A stretch of 64,000 nt of DNA from Janthinobacterium agaricidamnosum NBRC 102515 = DSM 9628. Its GTDB lineage: Bacteria > Pseudomonadota > Gammaproteobacteria > Burkholderiales > Burkholderiaceae_D. Where the stretch lies: NCBI RefSeq assembly GCF_000723165.1, contig NZ_HG322949.1:3831296-3895295 (forward strand), given 5' to 3'. Positions within the stretch are counted from its first letter, which is position 1; every line of letters begins with the position of its first letter. Below are positions 7,141 to 13,795 of the stretch, piece by piece. The notes beneath the pieces were generated by a model that worked only from the letters and a program-made list of their open reading frames with translations, had not been told where the DNA came from and did no database searches. A program made the position numbers and the translations under genes.

Positions 7141-8034
7141 ATGAGCGCAAGACAACCACACGAGCTGCTGTTGGCGGCTCGGCCCGTCGAAATCCTCGGC
7201 GTAGCGCTGTCACCTGTCGAATACAGCGGTGTTCGCGTCATGACGCTGACCATGATCGATCAGGTACACAAGCGGCCAGATGGCACGGCGCGCCGGAACT
7301 TCAACGAGCATCGGGCTCGGCTTGTTATGGGGGAAGACTTCTTCGAGTTGAACCAGCCGAACGAAATTCGTGCGCTTGGTTTTTCGCGCCCCCAAGGCGG
7401 GACGCCGGCCGCGGTATTGCTGCTGACTGAAGCCGGCTACAGCATGCTGGTGAAATCCTTCACCGACGATCTGGCCTGGGATGTGCAGCGCTTGCTGGTG
7501 AAGTCGTACTTCGCGAAGCCGGCGCCGGCCACTGATCCGCTGGCCAGCTTGCCGCCGGAGCAGCGCGCGTTGATCGCCCTGATGGTGGATAACGCCTCGA
7601 TCAAGGCCGAACAGGCGGCGCAGAGCCAGGCGCTGGCCGCCCAGGCTGAAGTGCAGGCAGAGCAAGGTGCTGCGATTACTGCGGTCGGTCAGCGCGTCGG
7701 CGACTTGGCCGACACTATGCTCATGCTGGCGCGCCCGGCCGGCGCCGAGTCCATCGTGCACATCCGGGAGCGCATCAATAAGTTGCACGGCCTGCCGTCA
7801 CGCATCATTGATGAGGTCTTGCGCCAGTCGCCGATCGCGCCGAAGCCGGCCGGCATGGTGAAGCACTCGCGCGAAGAGGCGCGCGGTGGCAGCTACGCCG
7901 TCTACTGGATCAAGGACGTCAGCGCAGTGTTCGCGCGCTTCTCCGGTGAATGCACGCGCATTACTGCCACCCAAGTGACGCACCCGTACATTGACGGCCG
8001 GTTCAAGTTGCTCCCAGCTCGCGACCGACCGTAA
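7141..8034 (+). CDS. ORF6N-domain phage protein (antirepressor-like)
   Basis: A 297-residue protein, ATG 7141 with AAAGGAGC in front. Residues about 15-105 match the ORF6N domain (VEYSGVRVMTLTMIDQVHKR, FNEHRARLVMGEDFFELNQ, then the LTEAGYSMLVKSF tail), related to KilA-N and found in phage antirepressors and DNA-binding proteins. Residues 140-180 are an Ala/Gln-rich coiled segment. The C-terminal 90 residues (IRERINKLHGLPSRIIDEVL and a domain ending FKLLPARDRP) are unassigned. It may interfere with the repressor or Cro-like protein. Lack of a partner BRO-C or ANT domain leaves its exact role open. Confidence 0.75.
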   Translation: MSARQPHELLLAARPVEILGVALSPVEYSGVRVMTLTMIDQVHKRPDGTARRNFNEHRARLVMGEDFFELNQPNEIRALGFSRPQGGTPAAVLLLTEAGYSMLVKSFTDDLAWDVQRLLVKSYFAKPAPATDPLASLPPEQRALIALMVDNASIKAEQAAQSQALAAQAEVQAEQGAAITAVGQRVGDLADTMLMLARPAGAESIVHIRERINKLHGLPSRIIDEVLRQSPIAPKPAGMVKHSREEARGGSYAVYWIKDVSAVFARFSGECTRITATQVTHPYIDGRFKLLPARDRP

Positions 8035-8131
8035 CGACCGCGCCGGCTCGCCGGCACCCCACAAAAGAAAAAGCTCACTCGGTGTTCCCGCACCGAATGG
8101 ACCTGTACGCCCTAATTTTTGGAGAACCACT

Positions 8132-8422
8132 ATGGCGAAGAGTAACGATACCACGACACCCACCGCAGAGACAAGCGGGCCCGGCTTGACGCAGGCCAAT
8201 AGCAAACCGGAATCCGGCATCGTGCTGGCTGCACCCTATTCCGAGCTTCACGTAACCGCCGTTGAAGTGCGCGATCACGCCAGGATGCGTGCACGTCAAC
8301 TGTCCGCGCTTCTCGTGGCAATGCAGCCAGAAGATGGACCATGCGACCTGTTGTGGTTGGCCCAGCAGATGGCTGACGAAATTGTGGTCATGGTGGCCAA
8401 CATGGCTGGAGGTGCAGCATGA
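8132..8422 (+). CDS. Small phage protein, first of a coupled gene chain; related to the next modules
   Basis: A 96-residue protein starting MAKSNDTTTPTAETSGPGLT; ATG 8132 is preceded by TTTTTGGAGAACC. The N-terminal third is low-complexity Thr/Pro/Ser-rich. The C-terminal half (RQLSALLVAMQPEDGPCDLLW...QQMADEIVVMV) resembles the C-terminal module of the genes at 8419 and 9221 (pattern L-x-ALL-x-A ... MA-x-EI/DI). No family is known to me. Its stop overlaps the next start as ATGA (8419-8422). The 97 bp between the ORF6N stop and this ATG hold only the ribosome-binding site. Confidence 0.6.
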   Translation: MAKSNDTTTPTAETSGPGLTQANSKPESGIVLAAPYSELHVTAVEVRDHARMRARQLSALLVAMQPEDGPCDLLWLAQQMADEIVVMVANMAGGAA

Positions 8423-8793
8423 ACGCCCGCGTTGTTGAGGCAGCAATTAATGAATACATCGAAAGACTGCGCCAGCGCGACCATGTGCGTGCAGATTTCG
8501 AATCTGAGATGGCGCGGTGGGTGCGTGCGTACATCAGGATGGATCAGCGGGCCAAGGCAGAAAACTTGTCGCTAATGGAAAGGGAGGCCGAACTCTATCC
8601 GGAAATGATCTGGACTAGAACTGGCAAATCTGCGATGTCACGAGATCGGGATCTGGCCGAAGTCGTCGACGCCCTGCCGGCGGCAATCGAAATCATGAAA
8701 CCGACCGTCCAGCCGGAAGCATTGAAAACTTGCGCGACGATGGCCAGCGATATCGCTGACAACCTGGAAAAACTTACAAGGAGCGCAGCATGA
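8419..8793 (+). CDS. Small phage protein with two modules that occur separately downstream
   Basis: A 124-residue protein. Residues about 30-60 (RWVRAYIRMDQRAKAENLSL, then EAELYPEMI) match the core of the protein at 9412 (EFLRCYRMMDLRRRGANLRM, then DAERHPMI). Residues about 80-124 (ALPAAIEIMK, then LKTCATMASDIADNLEKLTR) match the protein at 9221 (ALLSAFEILE, then LDTCADMAGEIADELDKLAR). So this gene looks like a fusion of, or the ancestor of, those two genes. The function is unknown; the second module is a likely small helical bundle. Both ends overlap neighbours as ATGA. Confidence 0.65.
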   Translation: MNARVVEAAINEYIERLRQRDHVRADFESEMARWVRAYIRMDQRAKAENLSLMEREAELYPEMIWTRTGKSAMSRDRDLAEVVDALPAAIEIMKPTVQPEALKTCATMASDIADNLEKLTRSAA

Positions 8794-9224
8794 GCACCAT
8801 AACCGCTATCGATGGACTGGACGGCAAGATCTTTGGTCGGCTGTGGTTTTTACGGCCGATGGCAGAGCGCTATGAATCGCTCGACGCCGTGCGGGCCGGC
8901 CTGAATGTTCAGATCGAACTCTCGGACCAGAAGCCGCGCATCACCTGGCGCGGCACTGCAAAACAATTTATGGCGACGAAGGCATTTCACCGCGGCGTTT
9001 CAGTAAAGACAAAGCAGGGAAATTGGGTTGCCACCGGCGGACTGCGCGGAAGTATCTACCCAGACGGTAATGACCGGTATGTTTTCGTGATCAGCTGGGT
9101 AAATTCTCCTTCGCATATCTACATTTCGCGCCAATCCAAAGTTGCCCAGGCTGACGAGAAATTTCTGAATTTCCGTGATTTGGTTATGTCCGGTTTTCCA
9201 ATGATCGAAGTGGATGGCGAGTGA
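8790..9224 (+). CDS. Hypothetical phage protein
   Basis: A 144-residue protein beginning MSTITAIDGLDGKIFGRLWF. It is mixed alpha/beta, with a strand-rich middle (VQIELSDQKPRITWRGTAKQF) and a C-terminal half (GSIYPDGNDRYVFVISWVNS) that reads as a compact soluble domain. No family is recognised. It separates the fused module gene at 8419 from the split module genes at 9221 and 9412. Start overlaps upstream stop (ATGA 8790-8793). Confidence 0.55.
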   Translation: MSTITAIDGLDGKIFGRLWFLRPMAERYESLDAVRAGLNVQIELSDQKPRITWRGTAKQFMATKAFHRGVSVKTKQGNWVATGGLRGSIYPDGNDRYVFVISWVNSPSHIYISRQSKVAQADEKFLNFRDLVMSGFPMIEVDGE

Positions 9225-9415
9225 TGGCAGACAAGAATCAAGCCCGCGCCGTCGCCATCAAGCGCTTGGCCGGCCTTACCGGCGTGGTGGCCGCCCTGCT
9301 GTCGGCTTTCGAGATTTTGGAGGACGGCCGCCAGCTGGAAACACTCGATACCTGCGCCGACATGGCCGGCGAGATCGCCGACGAATTAGACAAACTTGCG
9401 AGGAACGCATCATGA
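9221..9415 (+). CDS. Small phage protein, C-terminal-module paralogue of the gene at 8419
   Basis: About 63 residues, almost entirely one module: VVAALLSAFEILEDGRQLET followed by LDTCADMAGEIADELDKLAR, clearly alike to the last 45 residues of the 8419 protein. Two starts are possible: GTG 9221 (GTGA overlap with the upstream stop, in keeping with the rest of the chain) or ATG 9224. Likely two or three amphipathic helices. The function is unknown. Confidence 0.6.
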   Translation: MMADKNQARAVAIKRLAGLTGVVAALLSAFEILEDGRQLETLDTCADMAGEIADELDKLARNAS

Positions 9416-9624
9416 TGAAACCAAAAAAAGTGGAAACGCCATTAAGCGCCGATGAAGCCGAGTTTCTGCGCTGCTACAGGATGATGGACCTGCGCCGGCG
9501 CGGCGCGAATCTGCGCATGGCAAAGATAGATGCTGAGCGGCATCCGATGATCAAGCCGCCAGCCGCGCCGGCGCCGGCCGGCATTCGCCTGATCGCAGTG
9601 GCGGGAAAGCGGGTGTCCCAATGA
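9412..9624 (+). CDS. Small phage protein, N-terminal-module paralogue of the gene at 8419
   Basis: A 70-residue protein (MMKPKKVETPLSADEAEFLR...). Residues about 15-50 align with residues 30-60 of the 8419 protein, with the order of aromatic, Met-Asp and Glu-Arg/Leu positions kept. The C-terminus is Pro/Ala-rich and ends IAVAGKRVSQ. Start and stop both overlap neighbours (ATGA). Together with 9221 it re-creates the two modules of 8419, but in reverse gene order. Confidence 0.6.
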   Translation: MMKPKKVETPLSADEAEFLRCYRMMDLRRRGANLRMAKIDAERHPMIKPPAAPAPAGIRLIAVAGKRVSQ

Positions 9625-10013
9625 AGAAGGCAAAGAAATGGGCAGTCGAAACAGCGCTGACGGCGCGCGCCCAGTCCGGACAGTCCATGGCATCGATGAT
9701 GAATATGGGCGGCACAGGGTTGCAAAATGCCATGCTTTCCATGGTGATGCTGACGGCAGCAGCCTCGCCGCTTGGTGAGCTGGAGGGACGCGAGTATGCC
9801 GGCACTTTGCGGGATCATCTGCTGGACGCCGCAACCGCAGGCGGCTTCCCGGGCCGCGCGGAGTTCGTGCGCCTGATCGAATCCAACCAGATGACGCCGC
9901 GCCTGCAGCAACTGGCGGCCGACGCCGTGCGCTCCATCGGTGGCGACACTAAGTTTTTCGCGCTGCTGGAACTGATCAGCACGCCGGCGGACATGCTGGG
10001 CGGTGCGCAATGA
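9621..10013 (+). CDS. Hypothetical phage protein
   Basis: A 130-residue protein with a basic start (MKKAKKWAVETALTARAQSG), a Met/Gly-rich stretch at residues 20-50 (SMASMMNMGGTGLQNAMLSM) and a helical C-terminus (AEFVRLIESNQMTPRLQQLA). There is no clear transmembrane segment and no recognised family. It is coupled to both neighbours through ATGA overlaps. Confidence 0.5.
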   Translation: MKKAKKWAVETALTARAQSGQSMASMMNMGGTGLQNAMLSMVMLTAAASPLGELEGREYAGTLRDHLLDAATAGGFPGRAEFVRLIESNQMTPRLQQLAADAVRSIGGDTKFFALLELISTPADMLGGAQ

Positions 10014-10336
10014 GCACCACTCAACTTGTGCAGCTGGTGGCGATCGGCGAACTGGCCATGGAGCAGTGGCGCGCCCAAGAGGCGACAGCAAACGCAAAGC
10101 ACGCCTATCACCTCGCCATTCGCAACTATGAGCGCCTTCACGGCGGCCTCAACAAACCCGTATCCAAGGATGCGCCCGAGCACGGCGACGTGCGCGCATT
10201 TACGGAGGCGGAATACAAACGCCTGCAGCAAGCGAAGCGCAGCACCTACAACTTGAAAACCCGCATGGCAAAAGCCTGTGCAAAGCTGGCCAGGATATCG
10301 GCCACCCGGCCAACCGAACAAGGAATTGCAAAATGA
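10010..10336 (+). CDS. Hypothetical phage protein
   Basis: A 108-residue, largely helical, basic protein (EWRAQE-like repeats of Ala, Gln and Lys; tail KTRMAKACAKLARIS). It has a charged loop VSKDAPEHGDVRAFTEAEYK in the middle. No family is recognised. ATGA overlaps on both sides. Confidence 0.5.
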   Translation: MSTTQLVQLVAIGELAMEQWRAQEATANAKHAYHLAIRNYERLHGGLNKPVSKDAPEHGDVRAFTEAEYKRLQQAKRSTYNLKTRMAKACAKLARISATRPTEQGIAK

Positions 10337-10854
10337 AATTCATCAACATCTACACAGGTGCCGCCCTGGCGCTGACTGGCGCCATCATTCTCAGCTTGGC
10401 TATCGCCACCGGAGAAACCGAGCCGCCCGCCATCGTTCGCGCCCTGATCTTCATGGTGGTGGTGTTGGGCCGGGCCGGCGGCGCCGAGAGTGCGCGAACC
10501 GAAGTGGATAGACTCACCAGGATCGAGGGCGCGAGGAGTATCCAGGCCCAATGCCATGCGACTGAACGCGACAACCTGGAAGCGGAGATCGACCGATTGC
10601 GTGCCCAAATCAAGGATGGGCAGGCCGCAATCGAAATATTTTGTCGCGCGCGCGATAGCACAGCGGCGTTGATAATGGCATTGGAAGCGCAAAACGCCGG
10701 ACTGCGCAAATGGTTTTTTTCCGCGCCCAAAACTACCGGAATTCCTGTAGTTAATGGTTCGGCAAGCGATACAGGAATTCCTGTATCGGCCAGTGCCGGA
10801 ATCTCGGCATTGCTCGGCGAGGTATCCGGAAACGCATGGGCCAATCTGAAATGA
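10333..10854 (+). CDS. Phage membrane protein with coiled coil
   Basis: A 173-residue protein. Residues 5-27 (IYTGAALALTGAIILSLAIA) and about 34-48 (IVRALIFMVVVLGRA) are hydrophobic, so one or two membrane segments are likely. Residues 55-105 are a charged coiled-coil region (ERDNLEAEIDRLRAQIKDGQ). The tail contains two TGIPV repeats, which come from the palindromic DNA repeats at 10734-10787. Membrane anchor plus coiled coil recalls Rz-like or superinfection-exclusion proteins, but neither can be claimed. ATGA overlaps on both sides. Confidence 0.55.
   Translation: MKFINIYTGAALALTGAIILSLAIATGETEPPAIVRALIFMVVVLGRAGGAESARTEVDRLTRIEGARSIQAQCHATERDNLEAEIDRLRAQIKDGQAAIEIFCRARDSTAALIMALEAQNAGLRKWFFSAPKTTGIPVVNGSASDTGIPVSASAGISALLGEVSGNAWANLK
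10734..10787. repeat. Pair of palindromes inside a phage gene
   Basis: GATACAGGAATTCCTGTATC at 10768-10787 is a perfect 20-bp palindrome. A 16-bp copy with one mismatch, TACCGGAATTCCTGTA, lies at 10734-10749, 36 bp upstream core to core. Both fall in the C-terminal codons of the membrane protein gene. They could be protein-binding sites or a recoded hairpin. Confidence 0.6.
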
Positions 10855-11144
10855 CGCCGAAGACCCCGCCAGGCGGCTGGTGGCGCGGCAGCGGGCCTCC
10901 CGGCGATCCTGGAGCCCAGCGCTTCACCGCGGCGCTGGCCACCGACGAGTGCGAGGGCGGCCTGTTTCGGAACACCAATGCGGCGACGTGCCGCCAGGCC
11001 GGCACCTTGGCAGTGGCTCAGGGACTGCCGGATTGCGAAGAGCATGCGCCTGGCGGCCAGACCTACATCTACGTGCTGGACAAGGGCGACCCGCGCCAGG
11101 TCGACCTGATCAACATCTTGAAATCAACTGAAAGCGAAATATGA
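10851..11144 (+). CDS. Hypothetical phage protein
   Basis: About 97 residues beginning MTPKTPPGGWWRGSGPPGDP. ATG 10851 is preferred over ATG 10836 because it restores the ATGA overlap seen at every other junction. The protein is Gly/Pro-rich at the start, has three cysteines (DECEG, ATCRQAG, PDCEEH) that might bind metal, and ends DPRQVDLINILKS. No family is recognised. Confidence 0.5.
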   Translation: MTPKTPPGGWWRGSGPPGDPGAQRFTAALATDECEGGLFRNTNAATCRQAGTLAVAQGLPDCEEHAPGGQTYIYVLDKGDPRQVDLINILKSTESEI

Positions 11145-11350
11145 GCGATATGAGCGAAGTCAAAAAATTCCTGCGGCTGCCAGTCGTCATCGAGGTTACA
11201 GGCAGGTCGCGCAGCACGATCTTGCGCGGTGCGAAGGATGGCAGCTTTCCTTCTCCGGTCCATATCGGCCCGCGCGCCATCGCTTGGGATTCGACCGAGG
11301 TGGCCGCGTGGCAGCAAAAATGCATCGCCACGAGCAAGGGCGAGAACTAA
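11141..11350 (+). CDS. AlpA-like regulator / excisionase candidate
   Basis: A 69-residue protein with the AlpA/MerR-like winged-helix pattern: FLRLPVVIEVTGRSRSTILR, then DGSFPSPVHIGPRAIAWDST and EVAAWQQ. Such proteins are transcription activators of integrase or act as excisionases in P4-like islands and prophages. It is the last gene before the attachment region at tRNA-Pro, fitting an excision role. The start overlaps the upstream stop (ATGA), so its expression depends on the rightward operon. No integrase follows. Confidence 0.75.
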   Translation: MSDMSEVKKFLRLPVVIEVTGRSRSTILRGAKDGSFPSPVHIGPRAIAWDSTEVAAWQQKCIATSKGEN

Positions 11351-11369
11351 GGTTTCAAGACGTTCCGCG

Positions 11370-11417
11370 AGGGGTAATATGAGGCCGTACGTTTGTAGGG
11401 GTAAATGTAGGGGTAAA
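11370..11417. repeat. AGGGGTAA repeats near the attachment end
   Basis: TGTAGGGGTAAA occurs twice in tandem at 11394-11405 and 11406-11417, and the shorter AGGGGTAA again at 11370-11377. They lie between the AlpA-like gene and the tRNA. Short direct repeats beside an att site are typical of integrase arm-type or excisionase binding sites. Confidence 0.55.
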
Positions 11418-11420
11418 AAT

Positions 11421-11456
11421 CTCAGAAAAGAAAAAGGCCAATCCGAAGATTGGCCT
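11421..11456 (-). terminator. Rho-independent terminator of tRNA-Pro with UUCG loop
   Basis: On the minus strand the hairpin AGGCCAATC/GATTGGCCT (11435-11456) closes a CTTCGG-type UUCG tetraloop and is followed by a T-rich run (11421-11435). It lies 17 bp past the 3' end of the tRNA. Confidence 0.85.
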
Positions 11457-11472
11457 AAGTCCTTGATTCTAA

Positions 11473-11549
11473 TGGTCGGGGCGAGAAGATTCGAACTTCC
11501 GACCCCATGCACCCCATGCATGTACGCTACCAGGCTGCGCTACGCCCCG
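11473..11549 (-). tRNA. tRNA-Pro(GGG)
   Basis: A 77-nt cloverleaf on the minus strand: acceptor CGGGGCG pairs with CGCCCCG, and the D-arm sequence is GCGCAGCCTGGTAGCGT. The anticodon stem CATGC/GCATG encloses the loop ATGGGGT, giving anticodon GGG, and the T-arm contains GTTCGAAT. CCA is encoded. The 3' end faces the phage element, so integration into the tRNA 3' end, as is common for tyrosine recombinases, explains the junction. Confidence 0.97.
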
Positions 11550-11660
11550 ACGACCGGACAATTATAGCAGAGCCTTTTACGTTTTTGCCATCCTTGCAGT
11601 ACGGCCGATATCGATTTGCGCAAGTTTTCATGGCACTGCCCCCCAATCCCCGCCACTGCC

Positions 11661-12275
11661 CTACTGCCCCAGTATCAACGCCGCCATCGCGACCCTGAAA
11701 GCGGCGCTCAGCGAGGCCGCGTGCTGGTCCGGATTGTGCAGCACCCGGATGTGCAAGCCCTGGTACATGGCGATCACGGTTTCGACGCGCCCGGCCAGCA
11801 TTTCCTCATCGGTCGGCAAGCCGCGCCTGATGCGCGCATCGCGGATGATCTTGTGCAGCATCCCGCGCGAGCGCCGGTCTGCATCCTGCACCCGCTCCGC
11901 GACGCGGGGATTGCGCGACGCTTCGGAAAAAATTTCCAATGGCAGCGACCAGATAGTCGGATCCAGGTTTTCGGCGACATGCACTTCGATGTTGTCGATC
12001 ATCGCCTGCAGCGGATCGTCCTGCTGCGCCAGGTCCTGCATGATCATCGAGATCCGTTCCACATTCTGCTCGACGAAGGCCGCGATGATGGCGTCCTTGC
12101 TGTCGAAGTAATTGTAGATGTGGCCGGCGCTCATGCCCGCGGCCTTCGAGATCTCGGCCATGCTGGCGCCGTGGAAGCCGCTCCGGCTGAAGCAGCTGGC
12201 GGCAGCATCCAGCACCTGTTTGCGCCGGTCTTGCGCGCGTTTCAGGCATGGATGTTTTTTATCTGTGACGTTCAT
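11661..12275 (-). CDS. TetR/AcrR-family repressor of the RND efflux operon
   Basis: A 204-residue protein from ATG 12275. Residues about 15-60 carry the TetR helix-turn-helix (RKQVLDAAASCFSRSGFHGA, then MAEISKAAGMSAGHIYNYF). The rest is a helical ligand-binding domain. It lies 58 bp downstream of, and in the same direction as, the outer-membrane efflux gene, instead of being divergent from the pump as acrR usually is, so it may be the last gene of the efflux operon and be auto-controlled. Its probable operator is the palindrome at 18263-18280. Confidence 0.9.
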   Translation of the reverse strand: MNVTDKKHPCLKRAQDRRKQVLDAAASCFSRSGFHGASMAEISKAAGMSAGHIYNYFDSKDAIIAAFVEQNVERISMIMQDLAQQDDPLQAMIDNIEVHVAENLDPTIWSLPLEIFSEASRNPRVAERVQDADRRSRGMLHKIIRDARIRRGLPTDEEMLAGRVETVIAMYQGLHIRVLHNPDQHAASLSAAFRVAMAALILGQ

Positions 12276-12333
12276 GTTTTTCCCAAGCCGCAGCGGCCGC
12301 CCGTACTGGCGCGGCCGCTGCGGCACAGTCTCC

Positions 12334-13794
12334 TTATTGGACGCCGCTGGCGCCCTGAACGTTCGACGCCACGGCGGCGCCCTCGGGCTGCCAGCCACCG
12401 CCCAGCACCTTGTACAAGGTGACCAGGTTGGTCGATTTCAACAAGCGCACATTGATCAAGCCCTGCTGCGCCGAATACAGCGTGCGCTGTGCGATCAGCG
12501 CATTCAGGTAAGTGTCGGCGCCCTGCTTGTAGCGCGCCTCGTGGATCGCGTAGCTTTTCGAGGACGCCTCGACCAGCGCCTGCTGCGCCGCCAGGCGTTC
12601 ATCGAGCGTGCCGCGCTGCGCCAGCGCATCGGACACTTCGCGGAACGCGGTCTGGATCGCCTTTTCATACTGCGCCACGTAAATGTCGCGCTGCACATTG
12701 GCGATATCGAGGTTGGCGCGGTTGACACCGCCATCGAAGATCGGCAGGTTCAGTTGCGGGATGAAGCTCCATGCGCCGCTGCCGCCCTTGAACAGGCCGG
12801 ACAGGTTGTCGCTGACCGAACCCGCCGTCGCCGTCAGCGAGATGCGCGGGAAGAACGCCGCGCGGGCCGCGCCGATGTTGGCATTGGCCGCGCGCAGGCT
12901 GCGTTCGGCGCCCAGCACGTCGGGACGGCGCTGCAGCACATCCGACGGCAGGCCGGACGGGATCTCGGTCAGTGTGGTGACGTTGTCGAGCGTGCCTTGC
13001 GGCAGCAACTCGTCCGGCACCGCGCTGCCGAGCAGCAGCGTCAGCGCGTTCTGGTCCAGCGCCACTTGCGCGGTGAACGAGGCCACGTCGGAACGGGCCG
13101 ATTCGACGCTGGTGCGGGCGTCGTACATGTCCAGGCCGGAAGCGGCGCCGGCCTGGAAGCGGCGCTGGTTCAAGTCATACGACAGCTGCTGGTTCTTCAG
13201 GGTTTCCCGGGCCAGCCGCAAACGCTCCTGGTCGGCCACCAGCGTCAGGTAGCCGTTGGCCACTTCGGCCAGCAGGCTGATCTGCGCGGCGCGGCGCGCT
13301 TCCTCGGTGGCCAGGTATTGTTGCAGCGCGCCTTCGGACAGGCTGCGCACCCGGCCGAAGAAGTCCAGTTCATAGGCCGACACGCCGAGGTTGGCGCTGT
13401 ACTGCCGGGTGATCTCGGCTTCGCCGGTCGGGCTCAGGTTGCGCGCAATCCGCGTCGCGTTCTGGCCGCCGCTGGCCGACAGCGTCGGCAGCAGCGCGGC
13501 GCGCTGGATACCGTAGGTGGCGCGCGCTTTTTCGATGTTCAGGATCGATACGCGCAGGTCGCGGTTATTGGCCAGCGCCAGTTCCAGCACTTTGCTCAGG
13601 CGCTGGTCGGTAAAGAAATCGCGCCAGGCCAGGTCCGACACCGGCCTGGCGTCGGCCGCCGCGCTGTCCGGCTTGTACGCCGGGCCGGTCGGCCAGGCGG
13701 CCGGCGCCGGCGTCACCGGACGCTGGTAAGTGGGCGCCAGGCTGCAACCGGCCAGCACGGCCAGCGCAGCGAGAGAGATGATGGTTTTTTTCAT
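12334..13794 (-). CDS. RND efflux outer-membrane factor, NodT/OprM family lipoprotein
   Basis: About 486 residues. The signal peptide ends in the lipobox LAGC ([20 protein letters not shown]). It is followed by the two-fold repeated outer-membrane efflux domain, with typical signatures [34 protein letters not shown] and VLQRRPDV. It forms the trimeric exit duct for the AcrAB-type pump encoded upstream. ATG 13794 sits directly behind the pump stop codon (TAAC-ATG); an ATG at 13806 would overlap the pump gene. Third gene of the efflux operon. Confidence 0.93.
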   Translation of the reverse strand: MKKTIISLAALAVLAGCSLAPTYQRPVTPAPAAWPTGPAYKPDSAAADARPVSDLAWRDFFTDQRLSKVLELALANNRDLRVSILNIEKARATYGIQRAALLPTLSASGGQNATRIARNLSPTGEAEITRQYSANLGVSAYELDFFGRVRSLSEGALQQYLATEEARRAAQISLLAEVANGYLTLVADQERLRLARETLKNQQLSYDLNQRRFQAGAASGLDMYDARTSVESARSDVASFTAQVALDQNALTLLLGSAVPDELLPQGTLDNVTTLTEIPSGLPSDVLQRRPDVLGAERSLRAANANIGAARAAFFPRISLTATAGSVSDNLSGLFKGGSGAWSFIPQLNLPIFDGGVNRANLDIANVQRDIYVAQYEKAIQTAFREVSDALAQRGTLDERLAAQQALVEASSKSYAIHEARYKQGADTYLNALIAQRTLYSAQQGLINVRLLKSTNLVTLYKVLGGGWQPEGAAVASNVQGASGVQ

Positions 13795-13795
13795 G

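Noticed and set aside
11350..11472. A hidden integrase gene or its remnant between the AlpA-like gene and the tRNA
   Set aside because: Only about 120 bp are available, with repeats and a terminator and no frame that resembles a tyrosine recombinase.
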